From Candidatus Woesearchaeota archaeon CG11_big_fil_rev_8_21_14_0_20_43_8 (lineage in GTDB: Archaea > Nanobdellota > Nanobdellia > Woesearchaeales > CG08-08-20-14), in assembly GCA_002762705.1 (NCBI GenBank), contig PCVE01000096.1:1-12699 (forward strand): a DNA stretch of 12,699 bases, given 5' to 3'. Made by a program: the position numbers and the translations under genes. The notes beneath the pieces are model-generated. The model ran no database searches and was not told where the DNA came from. It was given only the letters and a program-made list of their open reading frames with translations. How positions within the stretch are numbered: the stretch's first letter is position 1; each line of letters opens with the position of its first letter. This document shows positions 6,244 to 12,699 of the stretch, one piece after another.

Positions 6244-7293
6244 ATGAGACGAATATTTGGTTTTGCGCTGTTCTTGATCATATTCTCGGCGATATATGGC
6301 CTCCTGAACGCCTATGTCACAAGCCAGTTCTTCAATATATTTGGCATAAGCAGCAAACTGTGGTTCTACATCATATTCCTGACTTTGACACTGTCTTTTC
6401 CAGTCGCGACCATCATAGAGACGCTGCTTGGCAATCTTGTTACAAGAATATTATATACGATCGCAGCAACATGGATGGGTATCCTTTTCATATCATTCAT
6501 CGTCTTTTTGGCATATAATGTAATCAGTCTATTTATCACGATACCTGGCATCATTGTGATCTTGACGATCTCAGCGATCACAATCTATGGGATAATCAAC
6601 GCGTCAAGGATCCATATTATCGACGTAGATCTGAAAGCTCCATTCAACGCAGACTTTGTGCATATCTCTGATATCCATATTGGATCTGTCCATAAGAAGG
6701 ATTTCATGCAGAAGATAATAAGCAAGATTACACCACTGAAGCCAGATGCGGTATTCATCACTGGCGATTTTCTCGATGGTCCTCATAAGTACGGTCCGGA
6801 AGTCTTAAAACCACTCGACCAAATCAAAGCGCCGATATTCTATTCATATGGCAATCATGAACACTATGTCGGCGATGCGAAGATAAACAATGTCATCAAA
6901 CATACACACATCACACCACTAAGAAACAAAGTGACAACATTCAAAGGTATCCAGATCATCGGGGTCGATGACTCAGAGAGTCGGACGAATCTCAAAAGGA
7001 CATTGGATAAGCTGAAGATAGACAAATCAAAATATTCAATCCTTTTATATCACAGGCCAGCTGAAAGAAAAGCGGCGATCGAGCATAACATCAATCTCAT
7101 GATCTCAGGCCACACACATGGCGGTCAGATCGTTCCGTTCAATCTTCTTGTCGCTTTGATGTTTCGGCCAAGCAGGGGCCTTCATAAAGAAGGTTCATTG
7201 ACATATTATATCTCGACTGGCACAGGCACCTGGGGCCCGCCCATAAGGATCGGGTCGAAGAATGAGATTGTGCATTATCGGTTGAGAAAGTGA
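6244..7293 (+). CDS. Membrane-anchored calcineurin-like metallophosphoesterase (YkuE/YaeI type)
   Basis: A 349-residue protein. Residues 1-120 contain about four transmembrane helices (roughly 5-30, 39-60, 70-93, 97-118). The rest is a complete metallophosphoesterase domain: SDIHIG (142-147, Asp143 and His145), GDFLDG (174-179), GNHE (203-206), His270 in LYHRP, and GHTHGGQ (289-295). These are the metal-binding and catalytic motifs of the family. The domain order matches membrane-bound phosphoesterases such as YkuE/YaeI, some of which act on lipid A precursor-like or other phosphorylated lipids; the archaeal substrate is unknown. The predicted active site follows TM4, so its side depends on topology that I cannot fix. 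It is probably transcribed alone and leaderless, and T-runs follow the stop. Confidence 0.85.
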   Translation: MRRIFGFALFLIIFSAIYGLLNAYVTSQFFNIFGISSKLWFYIIFLTLTLSFPVATIIETLLGNLVTRILYTIAATWMGILFISFIVFLAYNVISLFITIPGIIVILTISAITIYGIINASRIHIIDVDLKAPFNADFVHISDIHIGSVHKKDFMQKIISKITPLKPDAVFITGDFLDGPHKYGPEVLKPLDQIKAPIFYSYGNHEHYVGDAKINNVIKHTHITPLRNKVTTFKGIQIIGVDDSESRTNLKRTLDKLKIDKSKYSILLYHRPAERKAAIEHNINLMISGHTHGGQIVPFNLLVALMFRPSRGLHKEGSLTYYISTGTGTWGPPIRIGSKNEIVHYRLRK

Positions 7294-7295
7294 TA

Positions 7296-7301
7296 TTTTT
7301 T
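7296..7301 (+). terminator. Candidate T-run terminator of the metallophosphoesterase gene
   Basis: Six T residues start 3 bp after the stop codon and there is no gene for the next 240 bp, which fits an archaeal T-run terminator. Confidence 0.4.
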
Positions 7302-7342
7302 GTGGGCTTAATCTTTGAATTGAAGGATTTTTCTTAATAATA

Positions 7343-7371
7343 ATTGTATTAACAATAATTGTAACAACAAT
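7343..7371 (+). promoter_or_regulatory. Two tandem ATTGT-N4-ACAAT dyads: candidate operator
   Basis: Two inverted repeats with identical 5-bp arms (ATTGT and ACAAT) and 4-bp spacers lie at 7343-7356 and 7358-7371, 15 bp apart centre to centre. They end 23 bp before the TATA region of the arginine operon. They do not occur before the other two leader copies. The arrangement suggests a dimeric transcription factor specific for this operon; the factor is not in the window as far as I can tell. Confidence 0.5.
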
Positions 7372-7433
7372 AATCTTTTCTTTATAAAGAGAATTATATA
7401 ATTATATAACGCTATAGAAAGCATAAGAACAAT
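7371..7433 (+). repeat. 63-bp promoter repeat, copy shared with the window end
   Basis: Bases 7371-7433 are identical to 12613-12675. They include two perfect palindromes, TCTTTATAAAGA (7379-7390) and TTATATAATTATATAA (7394-7409), and the first leader bases AGAACAAT. The second palindrome supplies the TATA box of the arginine operon; from the TTATATAA at 7394-7401 the start is predicted near 7427. Confidence 0.9.
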
Positions 7434-7534
7434 CTACTAATTCTGGCCGGATATCCTCCGTATCAAGCGGAAATAAAGTGTTTCACGCTGAAAGTAAAGA
7501 ATTCGCAAAGTTAGCGAGAGCTATGGAGATGATG
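7414..7534 (+). promoter_or_regulatory. Structured leader RNA, copy 2: candidate riboswitch-like element upstream of the arginine operon
   Basis: Second copy of the leader at 4100-4221. The main hairpin is kept: AGCG-GAAAU (7466-7474) with GUUUC-A-CGCU (7480-7489). The one substitution inside it changes a C-G pair to U-G, so pairing is preserved. The GAGA tetraloop hairpin is at 7512-7523. CUCCGUA (7456-7462) can pair over seven bases with UAUGGAG (7522-7528), hiding the SD used by the deiminase gene. An AAUUCU/AGAAUU helix (7439-7444 with 7498-7503) could close the whole domain. It most likely acts on translation of the deiminase and, by coupling, of argG and argH. Confidence 0.65.
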
Positions 7535-7539
7535 AAAGC

Positions 7540-8709
7540 ATGAAAACCGGAGTGATTTCAGAAGCAGATAAGGCAAAGGTGGTGCTTATGCACACACCAT
7601 CAGTAGAGGTATTTTATGGCTCGCTTTTTCCAAGTGGGGCTTTGTATGAACAGCAGATGAACCTGTCAAAAGCTGTAGAAGAGCACAAAACATATATCTC
7701 AGAGCTTGAGAATGCAGGCGTTAAGGTTGTCAATCTTAGGGATGTATTGGAATATTCCAAAAAAGAGAGTCTGATTGGATGTGCATCGAAATCCTTAAAA
7801 TATGATCTGGATGCGATAGAAGATGCTGATAAATCAGCTCTTTTGCAGGAAAAGAGCAGAGTGATAGAATCCATGTGCAAAAAAAGCCTGGTTGACACAA
7901 TAATGCTCAAACCAACGATACAAGTTGTCTATAGCAAAGAGCAGAACGTAAGATTTGACTGCAGATATCAAGTAAATCCTGTGATGAACCAACTTTTCCT
8001 ACGTGATCAGCAGATTGTCACTGAGAGAGGAGTGATCATGGGAAAGATGAATTCATCACAGAGAGCGCTTGAGACAGAGATAACTAAACTTGCCTTTAGC
8101 GGTCTTGGCATCACACCAAAAGGCGAGGTCGAAGGAGAAGGCAGGCTGGAAGGCGGGGATTATATTCCTTTGAATGGTAGTGCGCTGCTCGGAATCGGAC
8201 TTAGGACAAATATGGATGCTGCGGCTCAGCTCTTAAGAAAAGATTTATTCGGAAAAAAAGAGATCGCATTAGTACTTGATCCATATAAAAGCCAGGATGA
8301 GATGCATCTTGATACATACATGAATCTGCCTTCATATCACAAGGCAGTGATCTTGGAAGACAGACTGGATTCATCAAAGAAACCGGAAAAAATCCCGACT
8401 GTGATGGTGTTCAAGAAGGAAAAAGGTTTCTACACAAAAGATCTTGTCAACACAGGGGCTACTCTTGAGTGCTACCTGAAAAAAAAGGGATTTGACATAA
8501 TCCCTATGACAAAACAAGAGCAGCTCAATTATGGAGTGAATTTCCTGACGGTCGAGGACAATAAAGTGATTGGTGTCAAGCAGTCTGGTGATGAATATAT
8601 TAGCAGAATAGAAGGTAAGGGCATCTCTTTCAAAGCCCTTGACTTCACGAATTTAACATCAGCATATGGCGGGCCACACTGCCTGACACAGATATTATGT
8701 AGAGAATGA
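7540..8709 (+). CDS. arcA: Arginine deiminase
   Basis: Hydrolyses arginine to citrulline and ammonia in the cytoplasm. The 389 residues carry every catalytic element of the guanidino-group-modifying superfamily: FLRDQQ (153-158, Asp156), EGGD (204-207), GLRTN (220-224), HLD (256-258) and the nucleophile Cys381 in GGPHCLTQ. The spacing of Asp156, Glu204, His256 and Cys381 is close to that of characterised arginine deiminases, and the helical insert (about 75-145) typical of deiminases rather than dimethylargininases is present. It is slightly shorter than the usual 400-420 residues. It is first in a tight operon with argG and argH. Carbamate kinase and ornithine carbamoyltransferase, the usual catabolic partners, are not here. 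The SD GGAGATGAT is the segment that the leader can mask. A related amidinohydrolase specificity cannot be excluded. Confidence 0.85.
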   Translation: MKTGVISEADKAKVVLMHTPSVEVFYGSLFPSGALYEQQMNLSKAVEEHKTYISELENAGVKVVNLRDVLEYSKKESLIGCASKSLKYDLDAIEDADKSALLQEKSRVIESMCKKSLVDTIMLKPTIQVVYSKEQNVRFDCRYQVNPVMNQLFLRDQQIVTERGVIMGKMNSSQRALETEITKLAFSGLGITPKGEVEGEGRLEGGDYIPLNGSALLGIGLRTNMDAAAQLLRKDLFGKKEIALVLDPYKSQDEMHLDTYMNLPSYHKAVILEDRLDSSKKPEKIPTVMVFKKEKGFYTKDLVNTGATLECYLKKKGFDIIPMTKQEQLNYGVNFLTVEDNKVIGVKQSGDEYISRIEGKGISFKALDFTNLTSAYGGPHCLTQILCRE

Positions 8710-8721
8710 AGGTGATGAAGG

Positions 8722-9966
8722 ATGAAAATAATTTTGGCATACAGCGGGGGTCTTGATACCTCAGTGATATTGAAGTGGTTGATCAACAAAGGATATGAAG
8801 TGGTCTGTTATATCGCAGATGTCGGACAAAATGATGATTTCAAGGAAGCTGAGAAGAAAGCACTGCAGATCGGTGCCTCCAAAGTCTATATTGAAGACCT
8901 GAAAAAAGAATTTGTTGCTGATTATATCTTCCCTGCGATAAAAGGGAGTGCGATATATGAAGGACGATATCTCCTTGGCACAGCCCTTGCAAGACCTTTG
9001 ATAGCAAAGAAACAGGTAGATATAGCCAAAAAAGAAAATACAAAATATGTGGCGCACGGTGCAACTGGCAAGGGCAATGATCAGGTACGTTTTGAATTGT
9101 CATATTATGCACTTGATCCTAATATAATTGTGATTGCACCATGGAAAGATGAAGAATTCCTGCATCAGTTCAAAGGACGAAAAGACATGATCGACTATGC
9201 GGAAAAATATAATATATCGATAAAAGCAACTTTGAAAAAGCCGTATAGTGAAGACGCTAATCTGATGCATATCAGCCATGAAGCTGGTGTGCTTGAAGAT
9301 CCAAGCAAGACTGTGGATGGAATATATGAATATATCACACATCCAAAAGATGCTCCGGACGAAGAGACTATCATTGAGATTGAATTCAAAGATGGCAATC
9401 CTGTGAAAGTGATCAATCTCCAGAATTCAGAGACATATAGTGAACCATTAGACCTGTTTACATATCTGAACAAACTTGGTTGTATAAATGGCATCGGCGC
9501 AGTTGATATGGTTGAGAATCGTTTTGTCGGAATTAAATCCCGCGGGATCTATGAGACTCCTGGTGGCACAATACTCCATGCAGCACATCGTGATATCGAA
9601 GGCATCGCGATGGATCGCGAGGTTATGCGTCTAAAAGATATGTTGAGCCCGAAATTCGCAGAGATAATCTATAATGGATTTTGGTTCTCACCTGAGATGG
9701 ATTTTCTCATGAACGCGATCAACAAGAGCCAGGAACTTATAGATGGAAAAGTCACTTTATCGCTTTACAAAGGCAATGTCCATATTGTCGGCAGAAGCAG
9801 TCCAAGTTCGTTGTATGACAAGGATCTCTCAAGCATGGATATCGAAGGCGGATTTGATCAGAAAGATTCGGCTGGATTCATAAAGATAAACGCAATCCGT
9901 CTCAAGGCGCATAATGCGATAATGAATAAGCATAAGGGCAATATGTTTTACATGAAAGGTGAATGA
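8722..9966 (+). CDS. argG: Argininosuccinate synthase
   Basis: Joins citrulline and aspartate, with ATP cleaved to AMP and PPi, to give argininosuccinate. The 414-residue protein has the N-type ATP pyrophosphatase P-loop SGGLDTS (8-14), the YEGRYLLGTALARP substrate region (79-92) and HGATGKGNDQVRFE (112-125), all highly conserved in the family. Length is normal and nothing is missing. AGGTGAT ends 5 nt before the ATG, and the start is 12 nt after the deiminase stop, so the two are co-transcribed. In this operon it would reuse the citrulline made by the deiminase. Confidence 0.97.
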   Translation: MKIILAYSGGLDTSVILKWLINKGYEVVCYIADVGQNDDFKEAEKKALQIGASKVYIEDLKKEFVADYIFPAIKGSAIYEGRYLLGTALARPLIAKKQVDIAKKENTKYVAHGATGKGNDQVRFELSYYALDPNIIVIAPWKDEEFLHQFKGRKDMIDYAEKYNISIKATLKKPYSEDANLMHISHEAGVLEDPSKTVDGIYEYITHPKDAPDEETIIEIEFKDGNPVKVINLQNSETYSEPLDLFTYLNKLGCINGIGAVDMVENRFVGIKSRGIYETPGGTILHAAHRDIEGIAMDREVMRLKDMLSPKFAEIIYNGFWFSPEMDFLMNAINKSQELIDGKVTLSLYKGNVHIVGRSSPSSLYDKDLSSMDIEGGFDQKDSAGFIKINAIRLKAHNAIMNKHKGNMFYMKGE

Positions 9967-9967
9967 T

Positions 9968-11278
9968 ATGAAATTATGGGATAAAGATGGTGTGGGTGTA
10001 AATGAGCTGATTGAAGATTTTACTGTCGGCGATGATTATCTATTGGATATTGGACTCATACCATATGATGTCAAATGCTCTATCGCACATGCTGCAATGT
10101 TGAATAAGGCGGGAATAATTTCGGATGGAGAATCAGAGGCCATAGAATCAGCTTTCAAAAAACTGCTCTGTAAATATGACAATGGTGATTTTGTCATAAA
10201 AAAATCTGATGAAGACTGCCATACCGCTATCGAGAATTTTCTTGTCGCAGAGATCAATGATATTGGAAAGAAAATCCACACTGGTCGTTCAAGAAACGAT
10301 CAAGTGCTCGCCGCATTCCGATTGTATATGGTGGATAAGATCCAATCACTATGCAATAAGGGAAAATATCTGACTGAATCAATCCTGGATTTTGCATATA
10401 AACACAAGACTGTCTTGATGCCTGGTTACACACATATGCAGAAGGCTATGCTTTCATCAGTAGGTCTTTGGGCGGTATCATTTGCAGAATCTTTCATAGA
10501 TGATATTGAGCATCTCATGTATATTATGGGTGCGATCTCAAAATCACCAATGGGAAGCGCTGCAGGATATGGGACGTCTTTGGACCTTGATCGTGACTTT
10601 GCCGCGAAGAAAGCTGGGTTTGCTTCATTGCAGGTCAATGTGCTTTATGCCCAGAATTCACGCATCAAATATGATCTGCTTGTTATTGATGCTCTGAAAC
10701 AGATGATGATGACCGCGAACAAGCTAGCGAGCGACATGATGCTTTTCACAACTTCGGAATTTGGATACTTTTCATTGCCATCTGGATTCACTACTGGATC
10801 AAGCATCATGCCACAGAAAAAGAACTATGATCTTTTCGAGATCATGCGTGGCAAGTCGTCGTCTCTTAACGCAGCCTCGAATCAGATATTTAGTATTGGA
10901 AATAATCTTGTCTCAGGGTACAATCGTGAGTTTCAGCTATCAAAAAAAGTCATCATGGATTCATTCAAGACAGCAGATGAGGTTGTCACATTGCTTGCGT
11001 ATGTTTTTGAAAATATCAAAGTTGAAGAGAATGGACTTTCCGCAGCAGTCACTGAAGAATTGGTCGCGACAGACAAGGCTTATGATCTTGTGAAAAAAGG
11101 TATGCCTTTTCGTGATGCATATAAGCTTGCTGCAGAAGGGATCAAGTATGGTGAAGTCATTATTGGGACTAAAGGACTTGTGAAGAATCGCATCTCAATA
11201 GGAAGCATTAGCAATCTCGGAATAGAGCTGCTAAAGAAGAGATTAGATTGTATTTGGGAAGTGAGCACTAAGATCTGA
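9968..11278 (+). CDS. argH: Argininosuccinate lyase
   Basis: Splits argininosuccinate into arginine and fumarate. It shows the fumarase/aspartase superfamily motifs: EDCHTAIE (82-89), HTGRSRNDQV (104-113), PGYTHMQKA (152-160, catalytic His in THMQ) and the signature GSSIMPQKKNYD (277-288) with the catalytic serine loop. At 436 residues it is slightly shorter than the usual ~460. I choose ATG 9968 over an in-frame GTG at 9959, because GGTGA at 9958-9962 is the SD (5-nt spacing) and overlaps the GTG. The start is one base after the argG stop, so translation is probably coupled. Confidence 0.96.
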   Translation: MKLWDKDGVGVNELIEDFTVGDDYLLDIGLIPYDVKCSIAHAAMLNKAGIISDGESEAIESAFKKLLCKYDNGDFVIKKSDEDCHTAIENFLVAEINDIGKKIHTGRSRNDQVLAAFRLYMVDKIQSLCNKGKYLTESILDFAYKHKTVLMPGYTHMQKAMLSSVGLWAVSFAESFIDDIEHLMYIMGAISKSPMGSAAGYGTSLDLDRDFAAKKAGFASLQVNVLYAQNSRIKYDLLVIDALKQMMMTANKLASDMMLFTTSEFGYFSLPSGFTTGSSIMPQKKNYDLFEIMRGKSSSLNAASNQIFSIGNNLVSGYNREFQLSKKVIMDSFKTADEVVTLLAYVFENIKVEENGLSAAVTEELVATDKAYDLVKKGMPFRDAYKLAAEGIKYGEVIIGTKGLVKNRISIGSISNLGIELLKKRLDCIWEVSTKI

Positions 11279-11341
11279 ATTGGAATGTTCTTTTGATTTA
11301 ATTCATTGTGAGAGATACGTCACTTTTAAGTAATAACTAAA

Positions 11342-11357
11342 CCGAAATGTTTAAATA
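11342..11357 (+). promoter_or_regulatory. BRE/TATA promoter of the acidic repeat protein gene
   Basis: CCGAAA followed by TTTAAATA (11350-11357), a canonical archaeal BRE plus TATA. The transcript should start near 11380. An in-frame ATG at 11347 lies inside this promoter and therefore cannot be the start codon. Confidence 0.75.
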
Positions 11358-11397
11358 CCCCTGCGAAATCCAAGGCGCTATAATAAGAGGTATCATG

Positions 11398-12495
11398 ATG
11401 GCAGAAGAATCCGAAGCAAACGAAGAATCACTTGAACAGATTGTCGATGAGACAGAGACCACTGAGTCTGAGGAATCAACTAGCGAAGAGAAAAGCGGTT
11501 TCTACCAATCAATGAGAGAATATTATTCTGATGAGACCAAGGATGAGCAATCAAAAGAGGTCGCAAAAGTCCTTTCTGGCGATGCAAAAGACGAAAATGG
11601 CAAAAGGATCTGGCGTTGGATGGATCGGATGCATGCTGTTAGGGCAATGCTCAGGAAATACGGCGATCTGTCGAAATGCTCAGAAGATCTTCTTGGCATT
11701 GTGAAAAGAAACAAGAGATTCAAAAGGAACCATTATGCAAAGAGCCTTCTGCTTGAGAGATGGTTGAATGCAGGGCTTGAATGGCGCACGAATGATGCGT
11801 ATGCACCAAATTCACCAAAAGTGTCTGATCCTGATTATGAGACAACCCAATATGCACCCGAAGATGTTGTATATGAAGTGACTGATGATATGGTGATAGA
11901 AGTTGTTGATATCGAGCCAAAGAGACGTTATTCTGCTCGTGCTAGGGTAGCTGAGCCTTTGGATTCTGAGATCATTGTTAATGATGAACCCGTAAGTCCT
12001 GAGGTGCTCGAATCACTTGCTGAGCTTAAGAGATATGCGAAAAAGCCTTCTGAACCGGAATCATATTATGAAGATTACCAAGAATTAATATATCCCACTG
12101 AAGAATCTGATTCGGATGCAGCTACTAATACCGATGTCGCTGATGCTCTTGCAGAGTTGAAGAGTTACGCGAATAGACCAATAAAGTCAGAGTCATATTT
12201 TGAGGAATTCAATCCAATATTTTCTACTGAAAGAACAGATTCAAAAATACAATTTTCAGATTCGTTTCTTGAACAGATGGCTGGATATAACATAGAACCA
12301 GTTGAATCGATCACTGATGACATTGAACCTGTGGGTGTTGTCTCAGAACTGATTTCAGTCAAGCATGATTCAAAAGCTGATCTGTTGCTAGACAAGATTC
12401 TTGGTGGCAAGAATGAAACTAAAATAGTCGAACCACAACCGGTATTTTTGCCACAGGCGGACATGTCCAGATATGATGATAATTGGATGTTTTGA
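11398..12495 (+). CDS. Acidic hypothetical protein with 44-residue internal repeats
   Basis: A 365-residue protein that I do not recognise, with no signal peptide or membrane segment. Residues 1-55 are Glu/Ser/Thr-rich and probably disordered. Residues 68-130 form a basic, Trp-containing helical segment (KRIWRWMDRM through LLLERWLNAGLEW). Residues 200-297 contain two clear copies of a 44-residue unit (LAELKRYAKKP...ESYYEDY at 207 and LAELKSYANRP...ESYFEEF at 251) and a decayed third (LEQMAGYN at 291). The start is ATG 11398 (or 11395), because GAGGT at 11387-11391 is a good SD and the longer frame overlaps the promoter. It has its own promoter and a T-run after the stop, so it is a single-gene unit. 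A scaffold or adaptor role is only a guess. Confidence 0.65.
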   Translation: MAEESEANEESLEQIVDETETTESEESTSEEKSGFYQSMREYYSDETKDEQSKEVAKVLSGDAKDENGKRIWRWMDRMHAVRAMLRKYGDLSKCSEDLLGIVKRNKRFKRNHYAKSLLLERWLNAGLEWRTNDAYAPNSPKVSDPDYETTQYAPEDVVYEVTDDMVIEVVDIEPKRRYSARARVAEPLDSEIIVNDEPVSPEVLESLAELKRYAKKPSEPESYYEDYQELIYPTEESDSDAATNTDVADALAELKSYANRPIKSESYFEEFNPIFSTERTDSKIQFSDSFLEQMAGYNIEPVESITDDIEPVGVVSELISVKHDSKADLLLDKILGGKNETKIVEPQPVFLPQADMSRYDDNWMF

Positions 12496-12502
12496 TTTTT
12501 TT
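12496..12502 (+). terminator. T-run terminator of the acidic repeat protein gene
   Basis: Seven T residues start directly after the stop codon, typical of archaeal intrinsic termination. Confidence 0.5.
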
Positions 12503-12612
12503 ATCTGAGTCAGAATCAAGACCAAGAATACATTATTTTATAACATCACCAATTCTCAAGGGACTATATTTTTTATTATTTAATGCCTGGTAATTACAGA
12601 TCGCGAAATATG

Positions 12613-12675
12613 TAATCTTTTCTTTATAAAGAGAATTATATAATTATATAACGCTATAGAAAGCATAAGAACAAT
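12613..12675 (+). repeat. 63-bp promoter repeat, partial leader copy 3
   Basis: Identical to 7371-7433, including both palindromes and the AGAACAAT at the predicted transcript start. After 12675 the sequence leaves the leader: the next bases carry a seven-codon ORF (ATG 12674 to TAA 12697) and a CCC/GGG mini-hairpin, and the window then ends. It probably drives another unit beyond the window, or the contig breaks here because the repeat is multicopy. Nothing else is visible between 12503 and 12612. Confidence 0.85.
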
Positions 12676-12699
12676 GTATAGTCCCGAAACTGGGTAACA

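Noticed and set aside
6183..6518. ORF starting Met-Lys-Ser-Asn
   Set aside because: Its start comes from the 55-bp repeat relic and the rest is a shadow frame of the metallophosphoesterase gene.
7414..7534. Leader as a box C/D guide RNA (it contains ATGATGA and CTGA)
   Set aside because: The boxes are in the wrong order (D-like before C-like) and the C-like box overlaps the SD.
7523..7543. Upstream ORF MEMMKA whose stop overlaps the deiminase start
   Set aside because: The matching place in leader copy 1 (4208) reads only three codons in a shifted frame, so it is not conserved; GGAGATGAT is better explained as the SD.
11347..11397. N-terminal extension (17 residues) of the acidic repeat protein
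   Set aside because: The ATG at 11347 overlaps the BRE/TATA element and lies upstream of the predicted transcript start; 11398 has a proper SD.
12560..12685. Inverted 9-bp arms GGGACTATA/TATAGTCCC flanking the third promoter copy
   Set aside because: Short, widely separated and at the window edge; it may be chance or an assembly end effect, so it is not listed as a feature.
1..12699. CRISPR arrays, insertion sequences, rRNA or tRNA genes
   Set aside because: I looked for them by eye and found no regular repeat-spacer pattern, transposase motif or RNA gene signature.

Overview
The window looks archaeal, AT-rich, and possibly from a small-genome (DPANN-like) lineage. The signs are BRE/TATA promoters about 26 bp upstream of predicted transcript starts, at least one gene that appears leaderless, Shine-Dalgarno (SD) sequences of the GGTGAT type, ATGA stop/start overlaps and short T-runs after stop codons. 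The lineage is an inference; no rRNA or tRNA gene is present to fix it.

Left part (1-6200). A possible methyltransferase fragment overlaps an MFS transporter by 4 bp. Next comes a leftward operon of three genes: a fused M49-like zinc-peptidase/nucleotidyltransferase protein, a proline-rich protein and a small protein. A divergent promoter separates this operon from a rightward gene for a histidyl-tRNA-synthetase-like protein (HisZ-like, no anticodon-binding domain). That gene converges on an AT-rich metallo-beta-lactamase-fold gene of the dihydropterin/RFA-P type. A perfect 55-bp direct repeat (446-500 and 6140-6194) brackets this 5.7-kb stretch.

Right part (6200-12699). A membrane-anchored metallophosphoesterase with a probable leaderless start is followed by a tight operon of arginine deiminase, argininosuccinate synthase and argininosuccinate lyase. 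Together these three enzymes could run a closed arginine-citrulline cycle whose net effect is ATP-driven conversion of aspartate to fumarate and ammonia. After them comes an acidic unknown protein with 44-residue internal repeats.

The most striking signal is a nearly identical ~121-bp leader placed just upstream of two unrelated units, the HisRS-like gene and the arginine operon. It folds into plausible hairpins, one with a pairing-preserving C-to-U change between copies. It also contains a CCUCC-bearing segment that can pair with the SD of each downstream gene. It has the hallmarks of a riboswitch-like or RNA-element translational control, and I do not recognise it as a known class. A third, partial copy at the right end shares the promoter and the first transcribed bases but then diverges. 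Two tandem ATTGT-N4-ACAAT dyads sit upstream of the arginine operon promoter and look like operators.
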